A DNA stretch of 36,205 bases from an uncultured Porphyromonadaceae bacterium (GCA_902470475.1 CABRGT010000012.1:1-36205), one strand, 5' to 3'. Shown: positions 7,150-15,066, counted from the stretch's first letter. Program-made: numbers and translations. Notes: a model not told the origin generated them from the sequence alone.

Positions 7150-8036
7150 AGTGCCTGCTGATTGTCGCCTATGAGGCGGAATACGCATTCGCGCACCTGT
7201 TCCATGAGTCGGCGCGGAGTGGACGTGGCGCCGCATATGCCTATCGATGCGGCATCGGCGAGCCATGCGGCGTCGAGCTGCGATTCGTCGGCGATCAGGT
7301 GTGAGCGCGGGTTGACGTCGAGGCAATGGCCGAAGAGGATCTTGCCGTTGGAGCTTTTGGCTCCGGCCACGAAGATGATCACATCGTGGGCCGAGGCGAA
7401 ACCGCGGAGGTGGCCGACGCGTCCGGCTACCTGGCGGCAGATGGTATCGTATGATGTGAGGGTGGCACCGGGCTGCAGACGTCTGCGGATTTCCTCTATT
7501 ATGGCATTGAATCCTTCGACACTCTTGGTGGTCTGGGAATAGAGGAATACGTCGCGGGAGAAGTCGATCCGGTCGATGTCGGCGGGATGTTCGACCACGA
7601 TTGCCTCGCCGTTGGTCTGCCCGACGAGGCCGTTTACTTCGGCGTGGCCGATCTGTCCGTAGATCACGATCTGCGGGCGGCAAGAGGGAGTGCCGCGGTC
7701 GTAGGCTTCCTTGATGCGCTGCTGGAGCTTGAGCACGACGGGGCAGGTGGCGTCGATGATGCGGATGTTGTTGCGGCGGGCGGTCTCATATGTCGACGGG
7801 GGTTCGCCGTGGGCGCGGAGCAGTACGTTGACGTCGTGCAGCTGCTCGAGGCGGTCGTGTGTGATGGTGACCAGGCCGCTGCGCTGCAGGCGCTCGACCT
7901 CGTTGCTGTTGTGCACGATGTCGCCCAGGCAGTAGAGCGTCCCGGCCCGCTGCAGCTCGTCCTCGGCTTTGCGGATGGCAGTGACTACGCCGAAGCAGAA
8001 TCCCGACCGTTCGTCGATCTCAACGATTGGCGTCAT
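7146..8036 (-). CDS. ispH: 4-hydroxy-3-methylbut-2-enyl diphosphate reductase
   Basis: The last enzyme of the MEP isoprenoid pathway, an iron-sulfur protein that reduces HMBPP to IPP and DMAPP. The protein has 296 residues from the ATG at 8034-8036 (MTPIVEIDERSGFCFGVV). The cluster cysteines are Cys14, Cys98 (ATCPVV) and Cys200 (DTICRQV). Substrate histidines are His42, His76 (HGEPP) and His131, the proton-donor glutamate is Glu133 (GHAEVNG), and the SQTTKS and KSSNGK segments also match. An open frame continues upstream, but it is only a shadow inside cmk. The start overlaps the end of cmk by 17 bases. A cmk-ispH order is common in this and other phyla. Confidence 0.95.
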   Translation of the reverse strand: MTPIVEIDERSGFCFGVVTAIRKAEDELQRAGTLYCLGDIVHNSNEVERLQRSGLVTITHDRLEQLHDVNVLLRAHGEPPSTYETARRNNIRIIDATCPVVLKLQQRIKEAYDRGTPSCRPQIVIYGQIGHAEVNGLVGQTNGEAIVVEHPADIDRIDFSRDVFLYSQTTKSVEGFNAIIEEIRRRLQPGATLTSYDTICRQVAGRVGHLRGFASAHDVIIFVAGAKSSNGKILFGHCLDVNPRSHLIADESQLDAAWLADAASIGICGATSTPRRLMEQVRECVFRLIGDNQQAL

Positions 8037-8736
8037 TTCGGAGCCGTGCGATTGTTTCGTTGAAGCGGTCGAGCAGCCAGGCGTCCTGGGTGGCGATGTC
8101 CATCGTCGAGTTGTCGACGGCAATTGCGTCGTCGGCTCGGCGCAGGGGGCTTTCGGTGCGGGTGCGGTCGATCTCGTCGCGGTGGACAACATTGGCGAGC
8201 ACCTCGGCGAATGTGACGTTGGAACCTTTGGCCACCAGTTCGGAGAACCGGCGCTGCGCACGGGTCTGCGGCGAAGCGTCGACGTATATCTTCAGTTCGG
8301 CGTCGGGGAATACGGTCGTGCCTATGTCGCGTCCGTCCATTACGATGCCCTTGCCGGCTCCGAGGGTCTGTTGCTTGGCCACCAGGGCGTGGCGCACGGC
8401 CGGAATGGCCGATACGGGCGACACGACGTTCGACACGCGGAGCTGGCGGATGGCGTCCTCGACGTCGAGACCGTTGAGGATGGTATGCTGGGATCCGTCG
8501 GGCAGCGGTATGAAATCTATTTCGATGCCGGGCAGTGCGGCCACGAGAGCATCGGTATCGATCTCGCCGTCGGGTGTGACGAGGCCGTTCTGCAGGCCGT
8601 AGAGTGCGACGGCGCGGTACATTGCGCCGGAGTCGATATATCTGTACCCGACAGCGGCGGCGAGCCGACGGGCCATGGTGCTTTTGCCTGACGACGAAAA
8701 GCCGTCGATGGCGACAGTGATGCGTGGAGTGTCCAT
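8020..8736 (-). CDS. cmk: (d)CMP kinase
   Basis: Phosphorylates CMP and dCMP to the diphosphates using ATP, in the cytosol. The protein has 238 residues. The P-loop GFSSSGKST is at 12-20, IDSGAMYRAVA follows at about 35-45, and MDGRDIGTTVFPDAELKIYVDAS forms the nucleotide-monophosphate core, with RRFSEL and R-T-E-S-P-L-RR of the lid further on. The length is normal for the family. Its ATG shares one base with the porQ stop (TAATG), and its last 17 bases overlap ispH, so it is translated as part of a tightly coupled operon. Confidence 0.94.
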   Translation of the reverse strand: MDTPRITVAIDGFSSSGKSTMARRLAAAVGYRYIDSGAMYRAVALYGLQNGLVTPDGEIDTDALVAALPGIEIDFIPLPDGSQHTILNGLDVEDAIRQLRVSNVVSPVSAIPAVRHALVAKQQTLGAGKGIVMDGRDIGTTVFPDAELKIYVDASPQTRAQRRFSELVAKGSNVTFAEVLANVVHRDEIDRTRTESPLRRADDAIAVDNSTMDIATQDAWLLDRFNETIARLRNDANR

Positions 8737-9767
8737 TATCTTATGAGTTCGTTCAGACTGAGATTAAGATTTACCATGAAGGTGGTGGCGCCGGTGTGGG
8801 GCTGGGCGAAAGCTATCCCTACGCCGTAGGCGCGTCCGCGGATACCTGCTGCGAGCGAGAAGCCGGAGATGAAGCTGCGGTGGTATGTCGACATGTCGGT
8901 GCGTGTCTTGTAGTTGTAGCCGAGTCCGAGGTAGAAGTTTTTGCTTGATATGAGGTCGGCGCCGAAGACGAGGTGTCTGAAAAGGTTGGACGAGAAAGAA
9001 TCCTTGATCTGCGGCTCTGAACCGGCTGTGCCGTCGCCGAGATCCATGTAAGGAAGTTTCCATTTTGTCAGATTCCAGGCCGTGACGGAGAAGCGAACCG
9101 GAAATGAGCCGAATACTTTCGACCAGCCCAGCCGGATGTCGAAGGGCAGGCGGTCGTAGCTTTCGCTGAACCGCTTGACCTGTCCGCCGAGATTTGCTAC
9201 GACGAGTGAGAGCGACATGTCGCGCTCCGGATCGAAGTAGTTTATGCCCAGGTCGGTGGCTATGGCGAATGCGGAAAAGTCGGCATAGCTGCTATAGAGA
9301 AATTTCATGGCGATGCCGCCGCGGAGCCGGTCAGTGATGTCGTGGGAATATGATCCGCCGAATGCTATGTCCTTGGGCGAGAAAGAGCCTACAGTAGATC
9401 CGTCGGGGAGGGTCTCGGTAATGGATCCGTAGCCGAAGTACTGCAAGGACGCACTCCATGCGGCCCGCTCGCCGGCACTGTGGGCGTATCTGATGCCGGC
9501 CAGATTGCTGCCACCGAGGTAGCGCATGTAATTGACGGCGATCTGTCCCGACATCTCGGGCCCGAGTAGCGCCGGATTTTGGTCGGACGACTGAAGTTCG
9601 TCGTCGACGAGCGATATGTTTATGCCACCGAGACCGTATATCTTGCTCGAGGAGGTGATGTTGAGCCAGTTGTAGGCCGACGAACCGTCCTGAGCGCAGA
9701 CGGACACGGTCATAACCGCCGACATGACGGCTATGGCGCAACCGATATATCGTTTCAAGTATTTCAT
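8736..9767 (-). CDS. porQ: PorQ-like type IX secretion system outer-membrane protein
   Basis: The protein has 343 residues with a signal peptide ending near Cys-Ala-Gln (about 24-26). The rest is alternating beta strands typical of a small outer-membrane barrel. The family-like features I recognise are YNWLNITSSSKIYGLGGINIS near the N-terminus, DDELQSSDQNPALLGPE, and a C-terminal strand ending NLNLSLNELIR. In Porphyromonas, PorQ takes part in the type IX secretion machinery with PorZ at the cell surface. It heads the minus-strand operon and sits next to cmk, an order I believe is conserved in Bacteroidales. No other T9SS gene is in this window, so the presence of the whole system cannot be judged here. 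Confidence 0.78.
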   Translation of the reverse strand: MKYLKRYIGCAIAVMSAVMTVSVCAQDGSSAYNWLNITSSSKIYGLGGINISLVDDELQSSDQNPALLGPEMSGQIAVNYMRYLGGSNLAGIRYAHSAGERAAWSASLQYFGYGSITETLPDGSTVGSFSPKDIAFGGSYSHDITDRLRGGIAMKFLYSSYADFSAFAIATDLGINYFDPERDMSLSLVVANLGGQVKRFSESYDRLPFDIRLGWSKVFGSFPVRFSVTAWNLTKWKLPYMDLGDGTAGSEPQIKDSFSSNLFRHLVFGADLISSKNFYLGLGYNYKTRTDMSTYHRSFISGFSLAAGIRGRAYGVGIAFAQPHTGATTFMVNLNLSLNELIR

Positions 9768-9792
9768 TTGTAATTTTAACGGAAATATCGGA

Positions 9793-9800
9793 CAAATATT
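9793..9800 (-). promoter_or_regulatory. possible -7 element of the porQ operon
   Basis: Read on the minus strand, the bases are AATATTTG, one mismatch from TAnnTTTG. They end 25 bases before the porQ ATG, which would give a leader of about 20 bases. I find no clear -33 partner, only an A/T-rich run. Confidence 0.35.
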
Positions 9801-9852
9801 GCCACGACGCGATTTTTAAGAAAAAAAATTCCGTTATCTCGATAATAATGAC

Positions 9853-9860
9853 TACTTTTG
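9853..9860 (+). promoter_or_regulatory. -7 element of the EamA-transporter gene
   Basis: TACTTTTG followed by CA is a perfect TAnnTTTG. It lies between two in-frame ATGs at 9848 and 9872. If it is used, transcription starts near 9865, only about 7 bases before the second ATG. No convincing -33 element is seen. Confidence 0.5.
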
Positions 9861-9871
9861 CAACAGAAAAT

Positions 9872-10798
9872 ATGACTGATAAAACAACCGGGTGTATTGA
9901 AGGTATATTTGGCGCAATAATGACCGGCGTGGTTTATCCATTTGCCGTTGCGCTGATAGGTGAAGGCTTAGATCTCATCTCAATTCTTTTTTTGAGATAT
10001 GTCTTGGCTTTGCCTTTTGTGTATCTTTCGCTGAGACTCGGCGGCCGCAGGGTTGACATCGGTACGGAGCGTATTCTGCCGATATGTATTCTGGGCGTTG
10101 TCACGGCCTGTTCGGCATTCTGTCTGCTCGACTCTCTCACAGGTCTGTATATGGGTGAGGCAGCGGCGATTTATTATACTTATCCGCTTATGATCACGCT
10201 GCTGATGGCCGGTTTTTATCACGAGCGGCTGTCGACCACGGCTTTCGTATGTATTCTGGCGTGTCTGATAGCGTTGCTTCTGATAGGGATGGTAACCATA
10301 GGCGGCCCGATAGTAGTGTGGTCGCTGGTGATGGCGCTTGTGGCCTCGGTGCTGTATGCGGTGTTCTTTGTAGGAATCCATACCCGGGGTCTGGTGGGGG
10401 TCTCGTCGCAGACGATGACATTCTGGGTGACTCTGACGGGTGCATTCGTTTTCGGAATGGTAATTTTAGTCCGGGGGTATGCCATAATACCGCATACGCC
10501 GTTGCCATGGATATATCTGTTGCTCATGGCCCTTTGTCCGACGGTCGGAAGTTACTTCTTCACGGGCCGTTCGGTGCGTAAATTAGGATATACGGCGACG
10601 TCGGCTCTCGGCGTTTTCGAGCCGCTGACGGCCCTTGCGGCGGGTTATATCGTGTTTTCGCAATACATATCGTTCAAAGGGATTGTTGCTGTGATTCTGA
10701 TTCTGACCTCGGTGACGGTCCTTGTATCGACGCGCAACATCTCGCGGCGCATCCGTAAGCTGCGGACCGGGCAGCCGGCCGTAAAGATCCGCGAATAG
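9872..10798 (+). CDS. EamA/DMT superfamily transporter
   Basis: An integral inner-membrane protein of 308 residues with about ten hydrophobic segments arranged as two five-helix EamA repeats, the layout of drug/metabolite exporters. Recognisable features are the FLRYVLALPFVYLSL segment in the first repeat, AAAIYYTYPLMITLL at its end, and SALGVFEPLTALAAGYIVF in the second repeat. The C-terminus is basic and cytoplasmic. I chose the ATG at 9872 because a perfect -7 element at 9853-9860 lies between it and the earlier in-frame ATG at 9848. The gene is single, divergent from porQ, and ends at a strong hairpin. The substrate is unknown; family members export amino acids, nucleosides or other metabolites. 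Confidence 0.85.
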   Translation: MTDKTTGCIEGIFGAIMTGVVYPFAVALIGEGLDLISILFLRYVLALPFVYLSLRLGGRRVDIGTERILPICILGVVTACSAFCLLDSLTGLYMGEAAAIYYTYPLMITLLMAGFYHERLSTTAFVCILACLIALLLIGMVTIGGPIVVWSLVMALVASVLYAVFFVGIHTRGLVGVSSQTMTFWVTLTGAFVFGMVILVRGYAIIPHTPLPWIYLLLMALCPTVGSYFFTGRSVRKLGYTATSALGVFEPLTALAAGYIVFSQYISFKGIVAVILILTSVTVLVSTRNISRRIRKLRTGQPAVKIRE

Positions 10799-10817
10799 TT
10801 TATATAAACGTATTACA

Positions 10818-10865
10818 CACAGCGGCGCCCGGAAAAGCTTATGAAGCATTCCGGGCGCCGCTGTG
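10818..10865. terminator. bidirectional hairpin terminator
   Basis: CACAGCGGCGCCCGGA at 10818-10833 is perfectly complementary to 10850-10865, a 16-bp GC-rich stem with a 16-base loop. It lies between two convergent genes, 19 bases after the transporter stop and 14 bases after the minus-strand gene. No long T-tract follows on either strand. By position it most likely ends both transcripts. Confidence 0.75.
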
Positions 10866-10879
10866 ATAGAGTGGGTATG

Positions 10880-11500
10880 TTACTTGCGGTTGCCGAGGCT
10901 GGCCGAGTGACGCATCTGCGATGAGTTTACGGAGGCGTGGCGGTTGCTGTCGCGCCGGCTGTTGTCGTGTCCGCGACGGACATTTCCTTCGCGGCGGTTG
11001 CTGTTGTTGTTGTCGCGGCCGGCAATATTCTGCTGCGGAGCTTTGCGGCCCGGCTGCATCATATAGCAGTTCTCGAGATAGACGACATACTGCTCGGGAG
11101 TGAGGATGTTCTTCACACCGTCGAGGTACGAGCGGCGCGAATCGAGACGGGCCTGGCGCCGCTGTGCCATTGCGGCAGAGTCGGGACGCTGGTTGCCCTG
11201 GCGCTGCTGTGCGCGGGCGGCCGAGTCAGTGCGCTGGCTGGCACGCTGCTGATCGAGAGCCTGAAGGGCGGTCTGCTGTTCGGGAGTGAGCTGAATGCCC
11301 TGGAACAGATCGGGACGCCGGCCCTGTCGGTTCTGATCGGGGCGCTTGCCCTGGTGGCACTGGTTGCCGTTGTTGCATGTCTGTTCGGTGCGTGGAGCCT
11401 TGCGGGCGTCGGCCGAGTTGTTATTGTTGTTGCGGGCCGAGGCAGGTACCGCGCAGAGTGCGAAAGCTGCCAGAGCGAGTGTCAGAATTTTCTTTTTCAT
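10880..11500 (-). CDS. secreted Gln/Arg/Asn-rich protein with LTPEQ motifs (DUF4890-like)
   Basis: The protein has 206 residues with a clear signal peptide (KKKILTLALAAFALCAVPASA, cut near 22). The mature part is low-complexity, rich in Gln, Arg, Asn and Ser. Two LTPEQ motifs, at 71-75 and 133-137, surround a predicted helical segment (about 70-145). LTxxQ motifs mark the periplasmic stress chaperones Spy and CpxP, and DUF4890 proteins of Bacteroidales show the same pattern, so a periplasmic chaperone-like or envelope-stress role is possible. The Arg/Asn-rich tail from about 155 onward looks disordered. The gene stands alone, with its own upstream region and a shared terminator. The family assignment is from memory and moderate; the secretion call is firm. 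Confidence 0.72.
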   Translation of the reverse strand: MKKKILTLALAAFALCAVPASARNNNNNSADARKAPRTEQTCNNGNQCHQGKRPDQNRQGRRPDLFQGIQLTPEQQTALQALDQQRASQRTDSAARAQQRQGNQRPDSAAMAQRRQARLDSRRSYLDGVKNILTPEQYVVYLENCYMMQPGRKAPQQNIAGRDNNNSNRREGNVRRGHDNSRRDSNRHASVNSSQMRHSASLGNRK

Positions 11501-11745
11501 AATTTATCAGTATTTCTTATAAATATTAATCGATGTTTTTAGAGATTCATTTCAATTGAAATTCGAATATATGACAATCAATCCCTATGTTTGGTTTAAA
11601 TAGTAATATGCCGATTTATAGTATGTTAACTATTCGTGTTATCAAAAGTTAAGACAAAAGGGATAATAAAATAGTCGGAATTCCAGCGTAATAAGGATGG
11701 TTTTCTCGGAAAAAAATTGTATTTTTGCAACCTTAAACGACAGCA
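11501..11745. other. AT-rich intergenic region with palindromes
   Basis: These 245 bases separate the divergent DUF4890-like and thioesterase genes and are much more AT-rich than the genes. They contain a perfect 14-bp palindrome ATTTCAATTGAAAT at 11549-11562, directly joined to an 8-bp palindrome ATTCGAAT at 11561-11568, and the thioesterase -7 element near 11720. I see no coding region or RNA gene in it. Confidence 0.5.
11720..11727 (+). promoter_or_regulatory. -7 element of the thioesterase-dprA operon
   Basis: TATTTTTG followed by CA is a perfect TAnnTTTG. It ends 18 bases before the ATG at 11746. The -33 region holds only a T-rich stretch, so the element is recognised mainly by its -7 part. 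Confidence 0.55.
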
Positions 11746-12159
11746 ATGAAGACAGACCGACGCCCCTATATATTTGAACTTCCCATGAAGGTCCGCGACT
11801 ACGAAGTGGATGCGGAAGGAATCGTGAACAATGCGGTATATCTGCATTATCTCGAGCATACCCGCCATGAATTCTGCGAGCAGGCGGGACTTTCGTTCCG
11901 GCAGATGCACGCGCAGGGCATCGATCCGGTGCTACGGCGTGTAGAGATCGTGTACCGCCGTCCGCTGGGGCTGGGGGAGAGTATGGTGTCGAAGCTGTCG
12001 GTAAGCCGCCGCGGCGTGCTGTTTGTCTTCAACCAGGATATTTTCACACCCGACGGTGAACCTGTCGTGGAAGCTGTCGTGGAAGTGGCCACGCTGGTCA
12101 ACGGCCGTCTGTCGCGCGGCGAGGAACTGTTCAGCCACTTTGCCGCCTATCTCGACTGA
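11746..12159 (+). CDS. acyl-CoA thioesterase of the hot-dog 4HBT/YbgC type
   Basis: The protein has 137 residues and a single hot-dog domain. The segment YEVDAEGIVNNAVYLHYLEH (20-38) carries the family signature D-x-x-G-x-V-x-x-x-x-Y, with Asp22 as the likely catalytic acid. It probably hydrolyses acyl-CoA esters in the cytosol, but chain length is not readable. It starts 18 bases after a good -7 element, and its stop lies 2 bases before the dprA ATG, so the two form an operon. The pairing with dprA has no obvious functional meaning. 1,4-dihydroxy-2-naphthoyl-CoA thioesterase (menaquinone synthesis) has the same fold and is an alternative. Confidence 0.85.
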   Translation: MKTDRRPYIFELPMKVRDYEVDAEGIVNNAVYLHYLEHTRHEFCEQAGLSFRQMHAQGIDPVLRRVEIVYRRPLGLGESMVSKLSVSRRGVLFVFNQDIFTPDGEPVVEAVVEVATLVNGRLSRGEELFSHFAAYLD

Positions 12160-12161
12160 CC

Positions 12162-13277
12162 ATGACTGACGAACAGCTGCTGCATCGGATAGCGTTTTCG
12201 CAGATCCGAGGTCTTACGGCCACGGAAGCGCTTGATGTGCTCGGGCGCACGGGCGGGGTGGACAACTTTTTCGGGCTGTCGCAGGCCGAGCTGTGGCAGG
12301 CTATCGGCGCACCGGCAAAAATCGGCACGGACGCCGAGCGCGCCCGTCTGCTTTCAGTCGCCCGCGGCGAACTGCAGTTCGTGCGGACACACGGTATCGC
12401 TGTCCGCTTCATAGCCGACAGCGACTATCCGGTAAGGCTGGCGCAATGCCCGGACGCTCCGCTGGCGCTATACATCCTTGGCGAGTCCGAAATTTTCGAA
12501 GCCCGGCATGTGGTGGCGCTGGTCGGGACACGCAACGCCACCCGCTATGGAATAGATTTTACCAGGGAACTGGTGTCGGATCTTGCCGGACTTGTCGATG
12601 GCCTGGCTGTAGTGAGCGGGCTGGCCTATGGCATAGACGTGAGCGCGCACAAGGCCGCGCTGGCGGCCGGAGTGCCTACGGCCGCAGTGGTGGCGCACGG
12701 ACTCAACACGCTCTATCCGGCCGACCACCGCGACATAGCGCGCCGCATGGTCCACGAAGGCGGCGCTCTCGCGACAGAGTATATCTCTGGGGCGCAGATT
12801 CACCGGGGCAATTTTCTGGCCCGCAACCGCATAGTGGCCGGCCTGAGCGACGCGGTGATAGTCGTGGAGAGCGATTCGCGCGGAGGCGCGCTGTCCACGG
12901 CCCGCATAGCTTCGGACTACAGCCGGCTGGTAGGCGCCGTGCCCGGCCGCGTCACCGACCGCTACAGCCGCGGGTGCAATGCCCTGCTGGCGTCGCAGGC
13001 GGCGGCTGTGATCAGAAATGCCGGCGACATTGTCGAAGCCATGAACTGGACCACGAAACCGCGCGAGGGCGAACAGACCGAGATCGTGTTCGACGACGTC
13101 TCGCCCGAATTCGCGCAGGTGATTGACCATCTGCGCGGTCATCCGGAATCGACTCTCAACGATATGGTGGCGGCTCTCGGAGTGCCGTACGGAACTCTGA
13201 GCGCGCGGCTGATGCAGATGGAAATGGCCGATCTGCTGGCTTCGAATCCAGGAGGGACATTCAGGCTGAATGTCTGA
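12162..13277 (+). CDS. dprA: DNA-processing protein DprA
   Basis: DprA binds incoming single-stranded DNA and loads RecA during natural transformation; it is also widespread in bacteria not known to be competent. The protein has 371 residues. An N-terminal SAM-like helical region (1-70) is followed by the Rossmann-like core with GTRNATRYG at 122-130, SGLAYGIDVSAH at 152-163, GGALATEY at 200-207, NRIVAGLSDAVIVVES at 222-237 and RGGALSTA at 240-247. A C-terminal winged-helix (DML1-like) domain spans about 305-371. The gene lies 2 bases behind the thioesterase. All the usual domains are intact. Confidence 0.94.
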   Translation: MTDEQLLHRIAFSQIRGLTATEALDVLGRTGGVDNFFGLSQAELWQAIGAPAKIGTDAERARLLSVARGELQFVRTHGIAVRFIADSDYPVRLAQCPDAPLALYILGESEIFEARHVVALVGTRNATRYGIDFTRELVSDLAGLVDGLAVVSGLAYGIDVSAHKAALAAGVPTAAVVAHGLNTLYPADHRDIARRMVHEGGALATEYISGAQIHRGNFLARNRIVAGLSDAVIVVESDSRGGALSTARIASDYSRLVGAVPGRVTDRYSRGCNALLASQAAAVIRNAGDIVEAMNWTTKPREGEQTEIVFDDVSPEFAQVIDHLRGHPESTLNDMVAALGVPYGTLSARLMQMEMADLLASNPGGTFRLNV

Positions 13278-13284
13278 AACCTCC

Positions 13285-13292
13285 AACTTTTG
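13285..13292 (+). promoter_or_regulatory. possible -7 element of the nucleoside phosphorylase gene
   Basis: AACTTTTG followed by CC has one mismatch to TAnnTTTG and lies 53 bases before the ATG at 13346. It falls just behind the dprA stop and would give the phosphorylase its own transcript with a leader of about 48 bases. The -33 match is poor. Confidence 0.35.
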
Positions 13293-13345
13293 CCATCTGA
13301 AATCGTTGTAATATTATATTCAACTGACACTTAACACAGAAAACC

Positions 13346-14221
13346 ATGGAAAAGAAGATCATTCCTCCTTCCGAACTTATCATCAATCCCGACGGATCGG
13401 TGTTTCACCTGCATCTGCTGCCTGAGCAGCTCACCGACCGCATCATACTCGTGGGCGACCCGGCCCGCGTCGACATGGTGGCCGAATTTTTTGACACCAG
13501 AACATTCGAGGTATCCTCGCGCGAATTCCATACGATCGGCGGCACATACGCCGGCAAGCCTATCATGTGTCTGAGCCACGGCATCGGCCCCGACAACATC
13601 GATATAGTGATAAATGAGCTTGACGCGCTGGCAAACGTCGATTTCAACACCCGCGAGGTGCGCGACAACCTCCGGCAGCTGTCGATGGTTCGCATCGGCA
13701 CTTCGGGCGCCCTGCAGCCCGAGCTTACACTCGGAACACCGGTGATCGCCGAGAAGTCGATCGGCTTTGACGGCGTGCTCAATTACTACGCGGGCCGCAA
13801 CGAGGTGGCCGACCTCGAGTTCGAGCATGCGCTGTGCAAGCATACCGGCTGGAATCCGCTGTGGGCCAAGCCCTATGTGGTCGATGCCGACGCGGATCTG
13901 GTGAATCTGATCGGCCGCGACGACATGGTGCGCGGCAACACCATATCGGCTGTAGGCTTCTACGGTCCTCAGGGTCGTGAACTACGCCTGCCGCTGTCGA
14001 ATCCCGATCTGAACCGGCGCATCGAGGAATTCGAGTTCAAGGGACGCCGTGTGACCAACTACGAGATGGAGAGCGCTCCGCTTGCGGGACTCGGGCGCCT
14101 GATGGGACACCGCTGCATGACGGTATGCTCAATCATAGCCAATCGCTACAACAACAGCGCCAATCCCAACTACAAGTCGGGTATACGCGACCTGATAGGC
14201 ACCGTCCTCGACCGCATCTGA
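13346..14221 (+). CDS. nucleoside phosphorylase, uridine phosphorylase-like
   Basis: The protein has 291 residues of the NP-I (PNP/UDP) superfamily and cleaves a nucleoside with phosphate to base and ribose-1-phosphate. The phosphate-binding GDPARV is at 37-42, SHGIGPDNIDI at about 77-87, RIGTSGAL at 116-123, and NYEMES, whose Met and Glu hold the ribose, at 238-243. The family resembles the Bacteroides uridine phosphorylases, which belong to the salvage pathway and can also act on nucleoside drugs. Exact specificity (uridine versus purine) is inferred from overall resemblance only. It is cytosolic, probably has its own promoter, and is followed by a clear hairpin. Confidence 0.85.
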   Translation: MEKKIIPPSELIINPDGSVFHLHLLPEQLTDRIILVGDPARVDMVAEFFDTRTFEVSSREFHTIGGTYAGKPIMCLSHGIGPDNIDIVINELDALANVDFNTREVRDNLRQLSMVRIGTSGALQPELTLGTPVIAEKSIGFDGVLNYYAGRNEVADLEFEHALCKHTGWNPLWAKPYVVDADADLVNLIGRDDMVRGNTISAVGFYGPQGRELRLPLSNPDLNRRIEEFEFKGRRVTNYEMESAPLAGLGRLMGHRCMTVCSIIANRYNNSANPNYKSGIRDLIGTVLDRI

Positions 14222-14237
14222 CGAGAATCTTACACGT

Positions 14238-14276
14238 TTGGCTCCCGGATTGTCCATTATGCAGTCCGGGAGCCAA
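14238..14276. terminator. bidirectional hairpin terminator
   Basis: TTGGCTCCCGGA at 14238-14249 is perfectly complementary to 14265-14276, a 12-bp stem with a 15-base loop. It lies between two convergent genes, 16 bases after each stop. A short T-run (GTTT) occurs on both sides. It most likely ends both the phosphorylase transcript and the fur-purA-trpS operon. Confidence 0.78.
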
Positions 14277-14292
14277 TGCGTTTCTGAGTGTG

Positions 14293-15066
14293 TCAGTGCA
14301 GGCGTGAGAAGGTGTAGCCCAGAGAGGTGAGGGAGTCGAGGATCATGGGCATGTGGTCGTAGAGCTTGTCGGTGCGCAGATCCTGTGTGCCGAGGTGGAA
14401 GATGAGGAACACGCCGTTGAGGCCGCGGCGGCGCTCGAAGTCGAAGAGCTGATCGATGATAGTCTGCGAGCTGTGATAGTCGGGCATGCCGGGGGTGGTA
14501 TAGTCGCGGAAAATCTGTATTCCCGGGGTGGGATTGATGACTGTCAGGCCAAGTGAGTCGGTGAGTACGGGTACCTGCCCGGCGGCTATCCACTCGAACG
14601 GCGGCAGGAACCAGCGGCATGAGTCGCGGTCGATGCCGAATGCGGCGAGGGCGCGGAAATTCGAATCGGCGTCGGCGATCATGGAATCGGGGGTGACGAG
14701 CGGTGTGCGGTCATCGTCCCAGTCGGCCAGCAACAGATGGCGGTGCGAGTGTCCGCCTACGTAGTGGCCGCCCCGGATGATGCGGTGGATGACGGAGGCG
14801 TTTTCGGGACGTTCGAGGAAGTTACCGGTGAAGAAGAAGTTGCCGAGGATGCCGCGGCTGTCGAGTGCCTCGAGTGCTGTCGGCGCGCCTTCGAACATCG
14901 AGTCGGCCGAGAATATCAGGTAAATGACGGGACAGTCGATGTCGTGGCGTACCATGACGCCGTGGCGGTCGAAGACGTCATTGGCGGCGCGGCCTGCCGA
15001 CGAAAACGCCGCCGCAGCTCCGAGTGAAGCGGCGACGGCGAATATGAATCTGAGCAGGGATTTCAT
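14293..15066 (-). CDS. exported polysaccharide deacetylase-like protein (divergent NodB fold)
   Basis: The protein has 257 residues with a signal peptide (about 1-27, ending SSAGRA). The NodB-type scaffold is visible: IYLIFSAD (48-55) followed by LDSRGILGNFFFTGNFL, the GGHYVGGHSHRH metal motif with His106 and His110, and RWFLPPFEW at 151-159. The first motif departs from the usual T-F-D-D-G and keeps only Asp55, as in the Bacteroidetes subfamily I recall with F-T-A-D at this place. It probably removes acetyl or similar groups from an envelope or dietary glycan, but the altered motif makes activity uncertain. The ATG shares a base with the trpS stop (TGATG). Confidence 0.78.
   Translation of the reverse strand: MKSLLRFIFAVAASLGAAAAFSSAGRAANDVFDRHGVMVRHDIDCPVIYLIFSADSMFEGAPTALEALDSRGILGNFFFTGNFLERPENASVIHRIIRGGHYVGGHSHRHLLLADWDDDRTPLVTPDSMIADADSNFRALAAFGIDRDSCRWFLPPFEWIAAGQVPVLTDSLGLTVINPTPGIQIFRDYTTPGMPDYHSSQTIIDQLFDFERRRGLNGVFLIFHLGTQDLRTDKLYDHMPMILDSLTSLGYTFSRLH

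Noticed and set aside
8037..8261. N-terminal extension of IspH by about 75 residues
   Set aside because: The extension lies inside cmk in another frame and has no similarity to IspH. The ATG at 8034-8036 gives the normal family start.
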